From: Acidocella facilis ATCC 35904
GTDB taxonomy: Bacteria > Pseudomonadota > Alphaproteobacteria > Acetobacterales > Acetobacteraceae
NCBI RefSeq assembly: GCF_000687875.1
Contig: NZ_JHYG01000003.1
Coordinates: 1 to 64,000 of the forward strand
Direction of reading: 5' to 3'
Length of the DNA: 64,000 bases
The position numbers and the translations under genes were made by a program. The notes under the pieces are model-generated. The model was not told the origin of the DNA. It did no database searches and saw only the letters and a list, made by a program, of their open reading frames with translations. Shown here piece after piece: positions 9,202 through 17,919 of the stretch. Position 1 is the first letter of the stretch. Every line of letters begins with the position of its first letter.

Positions 9202-10353
9202 TCACTCCGGCATATGCGCCGCCGGATCGCCCTCCAGTTCCTCCGCCACCGGGTTGATCGGGCCGGGGCGTGAGCCGACCCATTCCCGCCAGACCAGGAT
9301 CAGCGCCGTCATCACCGCCGGGCCGATGAACAGCCCGACCAGCCCCCAGGCCGAGATCCCGCCCAGAATCCCCAGCAGCACCCACAGAAACGGCACCCGC
9401 GACGCCCCGCCGATCAGCACCGGGCGGATGAAATGGTCGGCGACGAAGGTGACGATGACGCCGATCACGACGATGCTGATCGCCGCCGCCAGGCTGCCCG
9501 TTGCCAGGATCACCAAAGCCACCACCGCGATCGCCACCGCCGCCCCGAACGGCACCATCGCCAGAATCGCGGTGAGCAGCCCGAACAGAGTGGCGTGCGG
9601 CACATGCGCGATGAAATAGGCCGCACCCAGCACCACGCCCTCGCCCAGCCCGACCAGTACCAGCCCGTTCACCGTGCCATGCACGGAATTGACGATCTGC
9701 CGGCCAATATCCTCGCCCGCGCTGCCAAAGGCGCGGCGGCTGGCCACCAGCACCTGGTCGATGATGTAGTCGCCGTCGCGAAGGAAGAAGAACAGCCCGA
9801 GCAAAGTGAAGCCGAACAGCACCACCCGGTGCACCGTCTCCTGCCCGAAATGGCTGAGCAGCTTCGCCCCGCCGCCCTGCATGGCGCCATGGGTGAGGGT
9901 GGAAATCTGCCCCGGCTGGCCGATTTTCTCGTCCCAGAGCGAAATCAGCGCCCCGCCATGCGGCAGCTCGCTGAGAAAGGCGGGCGGGTCGATGCCGTAT
10001 TGCTGCGCCTGCATCCACCATTCCCGCGCCGCATGCGCGTCCATCGAGAAGGGGATGGCGATGACGATGGCCGGCAGCACGAACACCACCACCACGGCCA
10101 GCACGAAGAGCGCCGGCAGCAAAACCCGCCGATGCCCCGGCCAGCGCGCGGCGGTGCGGCGGAAGGCCGGCCACAGCGCGATGGAAAAAATCGCCGTCCA
10201 GGCCAAGGCGGGGAGAAACTCACGCAAGGTGAACAGCCCGGCCAGCACCAGCAGCGCCACCGCGGCGAGGCTGCAATAGCCCTGGGTCCGGCTCATCCCC
10301 GCCTGCCCCTCGCGCAGCCAGGTTCCGGCCGGGGCGGCGTTGTCTTCCGTCAT
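9202..10353 (-). CDS. AI-2E/YdiK-family transporter-like membrane protein
   Basis: About 383 aa integral inner-membrane protein of the AI-2E transporter superfamily (PF01594). It has paired hydrophobic helices near the N-terminus, a soluble middle region and a C-terminal run of long helices (GLLTAILAMVPFGAAVAIAVVALVI, then FVADHFIRPVLIGGASRVPFLWVLLGILGG). Members export diverse small molecules or ions; few have a proven substrate, so none is assigned. I took the ATG at 10353, with GGAG upstream; the longer frame begins at a TTG. Confidence 0.85.
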   Translation of the reverse strand: MTEDNAAPAGTWLREGQAGMSRTQGYCSLAAVALLVLAGLFTLREFLPALAWTAIFSIALWPAFRRTAARWPGHRRVLLPALFVLAVVVVFVLPAIVIAIPFSMDAHAAREWWMQAQQYGIDPPAFLSELPHGGALISLWDEKIGQPGQISTLTHGAMQGGGAKLLSHFGQETVHRVVLFGFTLLGLFFFLRDGDYIIDQVLVASRRAFGSAGEDIGRQIVNSVHGTVNGLVLVGLGEGVVLGAAYFIAHVPHATLFGLLTAILAMVPFGAAVAIAVVALVILATGSLAAAISIVVIGVIVTFVADHFIRPVLIGGASRVPFLWVLLGILGGISAWGLVGLFIGPAVMTALILVWREWVGSRPGPINPVAEELEGDPAAHMPE

Positions 10354-10411
10354 GTCGGTGTCATCTCCACAGATCCTCGTCTCTATCTGCGACAAGGCGC
10401 GGAAAAATCAA

Positions 10412-10429
10412 TTAGAGCAACATCCGATC
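10412..10429. repeat. Partial copy of the ATCCGATC hairpin repeat
   Basis: TTAGAGCAACATCCGATC matches the left half of the hairpin repeats at 26793 and 40546 and then stops at the TAG stop codon of the minus-strand gene 10429-11010. The right arm is missing, so it is a decayed or half copy. Confidence 0.6.
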
Positions 10430-11010
10430 TACCCCGTCTGGCCGAGCAGCGCGCGCTTCAGCCCGGGGGCCTGCACATGCGGGCCGATGAACATGGCCAA
10501 AATCAATTTGGCGAATTCCGGGTCCGCGATCTGGCCGAGATAGTGGCTATTCTCATAGGCGTCGGCCTTGTCGTGCTGGAAGATGAACGTCACCGTCTCG
10601 CCGGCGGAAACCGCGTTCAGCGACGCGAGAAACCGGCTCAGCTCGGCTTGGTTGAGGCTGCACGGGGCCAAGCAGTTCGCCGCCAGCCCGGTGGCCCAGG
10701 CCTTGCGCACCTGCGGCGCGGCGACATTATGCACGAAATGCAGCTGCAGGATTTTCGGCGAGTCGGAATTCAGGATGGCGGCGGCGTTGCGGCTCGGATG
10801 CGCCAGATACAGCCCGGCGACATAGATATGCACGTGAAACAGCGAATAGGTGCGCAGCCCCATGCCGTTGAGCTGCAATTGGCGCGTGCCGAGCGTCTGG
10901 CTGTCCGGCAATTGCACGCCGGCCATCTCGGCGGCGCGCGCCTGCAGCCCCGTGACGCAGCTTAGAGCGAAAACGGCCGCGCAGAGGCGGGCTTTGCTGA
11001 AGCGGATCAT
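10429..11010 (-). CDS. Exported chalcone-isomerase-like domain protein
   Basis: 193 aa. A signal peptide MIRFSKARLCAAVFALS...ARAAE is followed by a chalcone-isomerase-like fold (LNGMGLRTYSLFHVHIYVAGLYL, then LQLHFVHNVAAPQVRKAW, and GETVTFIF). Bacterial relatives are periplasmic and usually without chalcone isomerase activity; their true ligand, possibly lipids, is not settled. Start at 11010 is preferred because AGGG lies 7 bases upstream and it gives a clean signal peptide. The frame runs open to 11187 without coding signs. Two Cys (ANCLAPCS) could form a disulfide. Confidence 0.75.
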   Translation of the reverse strand: MIRFSKARLCAAVFALSCVTGLQARAAEMAGVQLPDSQTLGTRQLQLNGMGLRTYSLFHVHIYVAGLYLAHPSRNAAAILNSDSPKILQLHFVHNVAAPQVRKAWATGLAANCLAPCSLNQAELSRFLASLNAVSAGETVTFIFQHDKADAYENSHYLGQIADPEFAKLILAMFIGPHVQAPGLKRALLGQTG

Positions 11011-11193
11011 CCGCAACCCTATAGGAGATTTTCGTCCGGCGCGGCGCGCGAAAAAACGCTGTCTTAACGGATCATAATCTCCTGGTACGGCTGCATTCAC
11101 CTGGTGCGAGGGCCTGTCTGCCGTTAGGGCGGGAGGGGTTGAACCCACGCGCTCTATGTATGTTTCAGCGCGCCAAGCTGAACGCATCTTGTT

Positions 11194-13062
11194 CTAGGCC
11201 GCTGCCTCCAGCGCCTCCGCCGCTTCCAGCCAGGCCAGCTCCGCAGCCTCGATCTCGCCTTTCAGCTGTCCCAGACGCAGCGTGATCTTGCTCAGCTCGG
11301 CGGCCTTGGAGGCCGCGTAAATCCCCTGATCCGCCAGCTTGCCCTCCAGCAGCGCCTTCTCCGCCGTCAGCTTGTTCAACGCGCTCTCCGCCGCCTTCGC
11401 CGCCTTTTGCAAAGGCGCCAGCCGGGCGCGGGCCTGGGCGCGCTCGGCCTTGTCGTTCTTTTTCTCTTCCAGCTTTTTCGCCTGCGCCGGGGCGACGCGC
11501 TCGGACATTGTGGCGGCATAGGCGGCGAGATCGCCCTCGAACGGCGTCACCTTGCCCTGGCCCACCAGCAGCAGCCGGTCCGCCGCCAGCTCGACGATAT
11601 AAGGGTCATGGCTGATCAGGATCACCGCCCCCTCGAAATCCGTCAGCGCCTTGATCAGCGAATCCCGGGCATCGATGTCGAGATGGTTGGTCGGCTCATC
11701 CAGGATCAAGAGATGCGGGGCATCGCGCGTGGCCAGCGCCAGCAGCAGCCGGGCTTTCTCGCCGCCGGACATCTGGCCCACCGGCGTATTCACCCGGTCC
11801 GCATCCAGCCCGAAGCGCGCCGCCTGGGCGCGCACCTGGGCGGGCAGCGCCTGCGGCAACGCGCGGGCGAGATGGTCATAGGGCGTGTCGCTCAGCACCA
11901 GATCATCCTCCTGATGTTGGGCGAAATACCCCACCCGCAGCCCCTTCACCCGGAATTCCCGGCCGCGCAACGCGCTGAGGCGCCCGGCCAGCAGCTTCGC
12001 CAGGGTGGATTTGCCGTTGCCGTTCTGCCCGAGCAGCGCGATGCGGTCTTCCATGTCGATCCGCAGCGACACCCCGCTCAGCACCGCCTTGCCGTCATAA
12101 CCGATATCGACCCCTTCCAGCTGCAGCATCGGCGGCGGCAGCTCCTCCGGCGAGGGGAAGGAGAAGGGCACCGATTGCGCCTCCACCACGGCATCAATCT
12201 GCGGCAATTTCTCCAGCGCCTTCAACCGGCTCTGCGCCTGCCGGGCCTTGGTGGCCTTGGCGCGGAAGCGGTCGACGAAGGCCTGCATATGGGCGCGCTG
12301 GGCGGCGACGCGCTCGGCCGCACGGGCCTGCTGCATCGCCCGCTCGGTCTTGATCCGCACGAATTCGGCGAAGCCGCCCGGGGTGAGGTTGAGCTTGCCG
12401 GCTTCCAGATGCACAGTCGCCTCCACCGCCTTATCCAGAAGCTGGCGGTCATGGCTGACCAGCAGGATGGCGCCGGGGAATTTCTGCAGATAGCCCTCCA
12501 GCCAGAGCGTGGCTTCCAGATCCAGATGGTTGGTCGGCTCATCGAGCAGCAAAAGGTCCGGTTCGGCGAACAGCACCGCGGCCAGCGCCACGCGCATGCG
12601 CCAGCCGCCGGAATAGGAACTCATCGGCCGCGCCTGCCAGTCCTCGTTGAAGCCGAGCCCGGAGAGGATGCCCGCCGCGCGGGCCGGGGCGCTGTCGGCC
12701 TGGATGGCCAGCAGGCGGTCATGGATTTCCGCCAGCTTTTCCGCCGGGGTGGCGGGGTTTTCGGCGGCCTCCAGCAGTGCCGCGCGCTCGGTATCGGCGG
12801 CCAGCACCACCTCCAGCGGGGTGATCGTCCCGCCCGGGGCTTCCTGCGCCACGTAGCCCAGCCGCACCCGGTTGCCCAGCATCACCTTGCCGCCATCCGG
12901 CCGCAGCACCCCGGCGATCAGTTTCAGCAGCGTGGATTTGCCCGCCCCATTGCGGCCGATCAGCCCGACATGCTTGCCCTCATCCAGCAGCAGCGAGGCA
13001 TGCTCCAGCAGCGGCCGGCCGGCGATGGAGAAGGACAGGTCTTCAAGGCGCAGAACACTCAT
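11194..13062 (-). CDS. ABC-F family ATPase (Uup/YheS-like)
   Basis: 622 aa with two ABC cassettes and no membrane segments. Cassette 1: [28 protein letters not shown]. Cassette 2: [29 protein letters not shown]. Between them lies the basic linker characteristic of ABC-F, and the C-terminus is a Lys/Ala/Glu-rich coiled coil (from ~530). ABC-F proteins act at the ribosome E site in translation control or antibiotic protection. Uup also influences DNA transposon excision. The exact subfamily cannot be fixed by eye. Confidence 0.92.
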   Translation of the reverse strand: MSVLRLEDLSFSIAGRPLLEHASLLLDEGKHVGLIGRNGAGKSTLLKLIAGVLRPDGGKVMLGNRVRLGYVAQEAPGGTITPLEVVLAADTERAALLEAAENPATPAEKLAEIHDRLLAIQADSAPARAAGILSGLGFNEDWQARPMSSYSGGWRMRVALAAVLFAEPDLLLLDEPTNHLDLEATLWLEGYLQKFPGAILLVSHDRQLLDKAVEATVHLEAGKLNLTPGGFAEFVRIKTERAMQQARAAERVAAQRAHMQAFVDRFRAKATKARQAQSRLKALEKLPQIDAVVEAQSVPFSFPSPEELPPPMLQLEGVDIGYDGKAVLSGVSLRIDMEDRIALLGQNGNGKSTLAKLLAGRLSALRGREFRVKGLRVGYFAQHQEDDLVLSDTPYDHLARALPQALPAQVRAQAARFGLDADRVNTPVGQMSGGEKARLLLALATRDAPHLLILDEPTNHLDIDARDSLIKALTDFEGAVILISHDPYIVELAADRLLLVGQGKVTPFEGDLAAYAATMSERVAPAQAKKLEEKKNDKAERAQARARLAPLQKAAKAAESALNKLTAEKALLEGKLADQGIYAASKAAELSKITLRLGQLKGEIEAAELAWLEAAEALEAAA

Positions 13063-13152
13063 GGGCTTCCCTGTATATTAACCTGCCAGGGCTTGCTACG
13101 CCTGGGCCGCCCGGCTATTGCGCGCGCAACATCCTTTAGGAAAGCGAGTATC

Positions 13153-13575
<423 letters not shown>

Positions 13576-13597
13576 TCAGCCTCCAGGCTGATGCCTA

Positions 13598-13631
13598 AAA
13601 AACCCGCCGGGTCTCCCGGCGGGTTTTTTTC
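13598..13631. terminator. Bidirectional Rho-independent terminator between ndk and the FAD oxidoreductase
   Basis: AACCCGCCGGG / CCCGGCGGGTT with a TCT loop, followed by seven T on the plus strand and preceded by a run of A that becomes a U tract on the minus strand. It serves both convergent genes. Confidence 0.9.
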
Positions 13632-13641
13632 ATGGCTGAGG

Positions 13642-14703
13642 TCAGGGCCTGATCTCAACCGTCAGCCGCGCATCGTCGGGCGGGGTTTTCAGCCCGTGCA
13701 GATCAATCGCCAAACGCTGCCCCGGCCGCAGCGTCACCCAGCGCCGATACAGCACCGCCTCCCCAGCCAGGATGCGCAGCAGCCCCTTCACCGGCGCCAC
13801 CGGATGCACCAGCAGCCGCCCGCGCAGCGGCACCACATGCGCCAGCATCTGCGGCGTGACCCGCGCCACCCCGTCGCCGGGCAGAACCGCCAGCCCGCCC
13901 TCCCAGGAGGGCAGTCCGCCTTCCAGATCATCCGCGATATAATCGCCGACCAGGCGCCCCGCCCCGGCGGCATCGCCCTGCCCGGGCACCTGTTCCACCA
14001 CATCCCCGGCGGCGAAAAAGGCGGGGTCGGTGCAGCGGCCATATTGGTCCTGGATCAGCCCGGAGGCGTCCCAGCCGAGATGGCTCTGCCGGGCCAGACC
14101 GGCCTCCGCCACCCAGCAGCCGGAGAGCAACACGCCATCGCAGGCCAGGCTGCCGCCATCCGATAATCGTAGCGTTTCGATTTTTGGGCCGGCTTCGGCC
14201 CGCTCCGGCCAGCGCGTCTCGAACAGCCTGATCCGGTATCGTAGCGCTGCGATTTTTAGCCCCAACGCAGCGCGCTCCCCCGCCGCGCTGGCCAGCAGCC
14301 CCGCCGGGCGCAGGCCGAGACGGGCACAGAGCGCCAGCGCCTCCGGGGCGCGCGGCGAGAGGCCGAGAAGCGCCGGGCGCTGGAATGGCAGTGCGCCGGG
14401 GGTGAGCGCATCGAGCGTCACCGCCCCCGGCCAGGGCGGCTCCTGGCGTGCGCCCATCGCCAGCAGCACGCGCCGGGCGCGCAGCCGGGTTGGCCCGTCC
14501 GGCGCCGCGATCTCCAGCCCACCGTTGGGATCCAGGGCCCGCACCTCATGCCCCAGCCGCAACTCTACCCCTGGCAGAGGCCGCGGCAGGGCCACCGCGC
14601 CACGGCGCTCCAGCAGCAATATCCGCCGCACCCCGCGCGCCTGCAGCCGCCGCGCCGCCGCGACTCCGGCCTCTCCGGCGCCGATGATGGCGGCGTCGAT
14701 CAT
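13642..14703 (-). CDS. FAD/NAD(P)-dependent oxidoreductase (pyridine nucleotide-disulfide family)
   Basis: 353 aa. The N-terminal dinucleotide-binding motif is IGAGEAGVAAARRLQ, and a second conserved block, CTDPAFFAAGDVVE, binds the FAD ribityl part. The family oxidises NAD(P)H or transfers electrons to a partner; the layout resembles the HcnB/SoxA-alpha subunits of amino-acid dehydrogenases or oxidases. No CxxxxC redox disulfide is visible near the N-terminus, so it is not a disulfide reductase. It stands alone on the minus strand. The substrate is unknown. Confidence 0.8.
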   Translation of the reverse strand: MIDAAIIGAGEAGVAAARRLQARGVRRILLLERRGAVALPRPLPGVELRLGHEVRALDPNGGLEIAAPDGPTRLRARRVLLAMGARQEPPWPGAVTLDALTPGALPFQRPALLGLSPRAPEALALCARLGLRPAGLLASAAGERAALGLKIAALRYRIRLFETRWPERAEAGPKIETLRLSDGGSLACDGVLLSGCWVAEAGLARQSHLGWDASGLIQDQYGRCTDPAFFAAGDVVEQVPGQGDAAGAGRLVGDYIADDLEGGLPSWEGGLAVLPGDGVARVTPQMLAHVVPLRGRLLVHPVAPVKGLLRILAGEAVLYRRWVTLRPGQRLAIDLHGLKTPPDDARLTVEIRP

Positions 14704-14835
14704 TGGCTTTGCGCGCTTTGTGTCATCATGCCCATGCCGCCATCAGGGCCCGGTTTGCCGCGCGGCGTCAACCAAGCGACGGATTTCCGCCCGGCATTGG
14801 TTGAAAAGCGAAACTGCCCATGGCCAAATAGATGA

Positions 14836-14852
14836 ACGCAATTATATTGCGT
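14836..14852. promoter_or_regulatory. Candidate operator for the adjacent Lrp/AsnC regulator
   Basis: Perfect palindrome ACGCAAT-TAT-ATTGCGT, AT-centred, ending 21 bp before the Lrp-type start codon. Lrp/AsnC proteins bind AT-centred dyads and usually regulate their own gene, so this is a likely autoregulatory site (inference). Confidence 0.6.
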
Positions 14853-14873
14853 GAAACCTGACCCGGATTATGC

Positions 14874-15365
14874 ATGCAGACCGAGACCGACGCCCTCATC
14901 CTCGATGAAATCGACCGCAAGATCCTCGCGGAATTGCAGGAGGATGGGCGCATGACCAATGTCGAGCTGGCCAGGCGGGCCGGCATCTCGCCCCCGCCCT
15001 GCCTGCGCCGGGTGCGCCGGCTGGAGGAGGCCGGCTATATCAAAGGCTACCATGCCGACACCGACGGCCATAAGCTGGGCTGGCAGATCGCCTTCTTCGT
15101 CGTCGTCGGGCTGGAGAGCCAGAAGCTTTCGGTGCTGGAGGCGTTCGAGGCCTTCGTCGCCGGCTGGCCGGAGGTGCGCGAGTGCCACATGATCCGCGGC
15201 GGCGGGGATTTCCTGCTGAAACTGGTGGCGCGGGATGCGGCGCATGAAAACCAGCTGACCCAGCGCCTGACCAACGCCCCCACCGTGGCCCGGGTGCAGA
15301 CGCTGCAGACCATCCGCACCAGCCGCGCCCTCTCCGGCGTGCCGATGGACCGGCTGCATGGCTGA
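14874..15365 (+). CDS. Lrp/AsnC-family transcriptional regulator
   Basis: 163 aa. An N-terminal helix-turn-helix (LDEIDRKILAELQEDGRMTNVELARRAG, then PPCLRRVRRLEEAGYI) is followed by a RAM ligand-binding domain (ECHMIRGGGDFLLKLVARD). It binds an amino acid and controls genes near or far. The 3' end overlaps the next gene by 8 bp, so the two are translationally coupled. A palindrome sits immediately upstream. Confidence 0.95.
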   Translation: MQTETDALILDEIDRKILAELQEDGRMTNVELARRAGISPPPCLRRVRRLEEAGYIKGYHADTDGHKLGWQIAFFVVVGLESQKLSVLEAFEAFVAGWPEVRECHMIRGGGDFLLKLVARDAAHENQLTQRLTNAPTVARVQTLQTIRTSRALSGVPMDRLHG

Positions 15366-16269
15366 GGCGGGGCTCATCCTCCTCACGCTGCTGGTGGGGG
15401 GGATGTGCGCCTATATCCCGGCCGAGCTGCCGTTTCTGCTACCCTTCGTCTTCAACCCGATCGTCTTTCTCGGCTGCCTGCTGCTTGGCCTCTGGTACTG
15501 GCGCGGGCTGCGCCGGCTGGCGGAAAAGCCCGGGCGCGTGCGGCAGGGGTTTTTCTGGCTGGGGCTGCTCGGCACCTGGTTCGTGCTGCAGACGCATTTC
15601 GAATATCTCGCCCAGCATATGTTCTTCCTCAACCGCGCCCAGGCGCTGATGCTGGGGATGATCGCGCCTTTCTGCGCCGGCATTTCCTGGCCGGGGGCGG
15701 TGTTGGCGGCGGGGGCGCCGGGGCGGGTTGTGGCCGCCGCGCGCCGGCTCTGGCGGCCTTTGCGCCCGCTCACCCATCCGCTGGCGGCGATGGTGGTGTT
15801 TCTGTTCAGCTCCGACATCTGGCTGATCCCAGACGTGCATTTCGCCGCGATGATCGACCCGTTTCTGTATGGGGTGATGAATCTCTCCTGCCTCGCCGGC
15901 GGGGTGCTGTTCTGGATGGTGGTGCTGGACCCGCGCCCGCAGCCGCCTTGCCGGTTTTCCTACCTCACCCGGGCGGGCACCGGGTTTTTCGTGATGTTTC
16001 CGCAAATCGCCATCGGCGCCTATATCGCGCTGACCGGGCGGGATCTGTTCTCCTTCTATGAGCTGTGCGGGCGGCTGTTCCCGACCATCTCTTCCGCCCA
16101 TGACCAGATGCTGGGCGGGATCATCGAATGGATCCCCTCGGGCATGATGAATGTGGCGGCGCTGATCATCACGCTGAATGCGCTGAGGCTGGCGGAGATG
16201 AAGCTGGATGCGACGATCGAGGCGCCGAAGGGGGCGAAGATCTATGAGGCGAAATGGACCGGGCGCTGA
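15358..16269 (+). CDS. CtaG-family cytochrome oxidase assembly protein (caa3 type)
   Basis: 303 aa inner-membrane protein with about seven hydrophobic segments. The family signature is around HFEYLAQHMFFLNRAQALMLGMIAPFCAG, with the conserved His, Gln and Pro. Relatives (PF09678) help assemble copper sites of heme-copper oxidases. No oxidase subunit genes are nearby; instead it overlaps an Lrp-type regulator by 8 bp, which is unusual. A role in copper delivery is family inference. Confidence 0.82.
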   Translation: MAEAGLILLTLLVGGMCAYIPAELPFLLPFVFNPIVFLGCLLLGLWYWRGLRRLAEKPGRVRQGFFWLGLLGTWFVLQTHFEYLAQHMFFLNRAQALMLGMIAPFCAGISWPGAVLAAGAPGRVVAAARRLWRPLRPLTHPLAAMVVFLFSSDIWLIPDVHFAAMIDPFLYGVMNLSCLAGGVLFWMVVLDPRPQPPCRFSYLTRAGTGFFVMFPQIAIGAYIALTGRDLFSFYELCGRLFPTISSAHDQMLGGIIEWIPSGMMNVAALIITLNALRLAEMKLDATIEAPKGAKIYEAKWTGR

Positions 16270-16282
16270 GATAAAATAAAAA

Positions 16283-16381
16283 TTTTGGGGCTATCCCAGA
16301 TAAGTGTCAGGCTTCTGCCTGCAACGCCTTGAAGGGCCAAGATAATGGCCAGATGAATGAAGATCTGGAACAGCCCCAAAG
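16283..16381. mobile_element. 99-bp MITE-like element or IS remnant
   Basis: Imperfect terminal inverted repeats TTTTGGGGCTATCCCAGAT (16283-16301) and its partner 16363-16381 (CTTTGGGGCTGTTCCAGAT on the other strand) match at 16 of 19 positions. The interior has no ORF and a small GGCC...GGCC stem. It lies between two convergent genes. The ends look like those of an insertion sequence, but I cannot name the family. Confidence 0.55.
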
Positions 16382-16412
16382 TTCTTTGGTGCCGCTTTTT
16401 TTCATATATGGC
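16382..16412. repeat. Fragment of the TTTGGTGCCGCTTTTTT repeat family
   Basis: TTCTTTGGTGCCGCTTTTTTTC matches the GGTGCCGCTTTTTT half of the stem-loop repeats at 37612, 47102, 59534 and 62030, but the second arm is absent. It lies between convergent genes, like the intact copies. Confidence 0.5.
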
Positions 16413-16414
16413 TC

Positions 16415-17188
16415 CTAACCGGTTTCCGCCGTCACCAGCAGCCGGACATTATGGCTGTTCAGGCTGCTCGCCAGATTTTCGGGCGGCGTGGCGTCGGTCA
16501 CCAGCGTGCCGATCTGCGTCCAGCTGGCATAGCGTGTGGCGAATTGCTGGTTGAACTTGCCTTGGTCCGCCACGACGATGGATTTGGCGCTGCGCCCGAG
16601 CATGGCGGCATTCACCGCCGCGGTTTCCGCCAGGGCGTTGTTCGGCCCGTCCTGATCCACGCCGCTGGCGCCGAGAATGACATAGTCGGCATAGAGATTT
16701 TGCAGAAAGACGATGGCATGGCCGCCGAACACGCAGGCTTCCGCGGCATGATACAGGCCGGGGATCAGCATCACCTCGATCGAGCTGTTGCTGGCAAGCG
16801 CCGCGGCGACGCCGCAGGAATGGGTGGTGACCATGATATTGTCGAGCCGCGCGGCAATTTCGCGGGCCACATGCTCGACCGTGGCGCCGCTGCCCAGCAG
16901 CAGGGAGCGTGCATCCCCCACGAGCCTGGTGGCGGCCTGCGCGATGCGCCGGCGTTCCTGCAGATTGATCAGCTTGCGTTCGGCGATGCCGGGCTCGCTG
17001 CCCTGCGGGCGTACCGCACCGCCATAGGTGCGGTTGAGCAGCCCGGCCTCGGTCAGCTCATCCAGATCCCGGCGAATGGTTTCGGTTGAGACCTGCAAGG
17101 ACGATGCCAACTCGGCCACGCGCAGGCTGGGAGCTTGGCCGAGCGCGTCGAGAATCTTGGCTTGCCGGTCTCGCTTCTCCTGCCTCAT
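16415..17188 (-). CDS. DeoR-family transcriptional regulator
   Basis: About 257 aa. The N-terminal DeoR helix-turn-helix is RDRQAKILDALGQ...LRVAELASSLQVSTETIRRDLDELTEAGLL with the typical YGGAVR wing. The C-terminal sugar-phosphate sensor domain contains GSGATVEHVARE and VILGASGVDQDG. Members usually repress sugar catabolic genes, and none is adjacent, so targets are unknown. The start at 17188 gives the canonical MRQEKRDRQ N-terminus; the frame stays open to 17242. Confidence 0.92.
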   Translation of the reverse strand: MRQEKRDRQAKILDALGQAPSLRVAELASSLQVSTETIRRDLDELTEAGLLNRTYGGAVRPQGSEPGIAERKLINLQERRRIAQAATRLVGDARSLLLGSGATVEHVAREIAARLDNIMVTTHSCGVAAALASNSSIEVMLIPGLYHAAEACVFGGHAIVFLQNLYADYVILGASGVDQDGPNNALAETAAVNAAMLGRSAKSIVVADQGKFNQQFATRYASWTQIGTLVTDATPPENLASSLNSHNVRLLVTAETG

Positions 17189-17334
17189 TCCATCACCGCT
17201 GAGATTGCGCGTTAGTATGATTGCTGAGTCGGAATTATGCAAATATTGGAATTACAATAAATTTCCCTGACTCTTGTTAGAGCATCTCAATAATTAAAAG
17301 GAGCCCGGAGAAAATACCCAAATCCCTCATCAGA

Positions 17335-17913
17335 TCACGCGAATTTGAGAATTAAAAAACCACCCACAAGGATGATCGCGAACAGGGCCGTTAACAATCC
17401 CAGCCGTTTTTCGATAAAAACCCGTGCCGGATCGCCGAACAGGCGCAGCAGAATCGCCTCCAGAAAGAAGCGGACGCCGCGCGTGATCAGGCTCAGCCCC
17501 ATGAACAGCCAGAAATTGAACTTCGCCGCCCCGGCGGCGATGGTGACGATTTTATAGGGAATCGGCGTTAAACCCTTCACCAGAATGATCGCCGCGCCGT
17601 AGGTGGCGAATTTCCGCTGAAAGGCCGCGAAGGCGGCATCGTAATGGTAGAAATGAATGATCGGCTGCGCCAGCTTGACGAACAGCGCATAGCCCAGCGC
17701 ATAGCCGATGGCGCCGCCCAGCACGCTGCCCAGCGTCGCGATCGCGGCGAACAGCAGGGCCCGGCGCGGCTTCGCCAGCGCCATCGGGATCAGCAGCACA
17801 TCCGGCGGCAACGGGAAAACGCTGGCCTCCGCCATCGCCACCAGAAACAGCCAGAGCGGGGCCAGCGGGCGGGCGCTGAGATCCAGCGCCCAGTCATAAA
17901 GCCGACGCAGCAT
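17335..17913 (-). CDS. YqaA/DedA-type VTT-domain membrane protein
   Basis: 192 aa inner-membrane protein with SNARE-associated/VTT features: EASVFPLPPDVLLIPMAL, then GSVLGGAIGYALGY, and a re-entrant-like KGLTPIPYKIVTIAAG. DedA relatives are implicated in lipid-carrier or phospholipid flipping and membrane homeostasis. It lies 6 bp downstream of surA on the same strand, consistent with an envelope operon. Confidence 0.88.
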   Translation of the reverse strand: MLRRLYDWALDLSARPLAPLWLFLVAMAEASVFPLPPDVLLIPMALAKPRRALLFAAIATLGSVLGGAIGYALGYALFVKLAQPIIHFYHYDAAFAAFQRKFATYGAAIILVKGLTPIPYKIVTIAAGAAKFNFWLFMGLSLITRGVRFFLEAILLRLFGDPARVFIEKRLGLLTALFAIILVGGFLILKFA

Positions 17914-17919
17914 GCCGGA

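Noticed and set aside
11120-11160. GTTCAACCC-like stretch resembling a tRNA T-loop on the minus strand
   Set aside because: The flanking bases do not form a T stem or acceptor stem, and no anticodon arm is found nearby.
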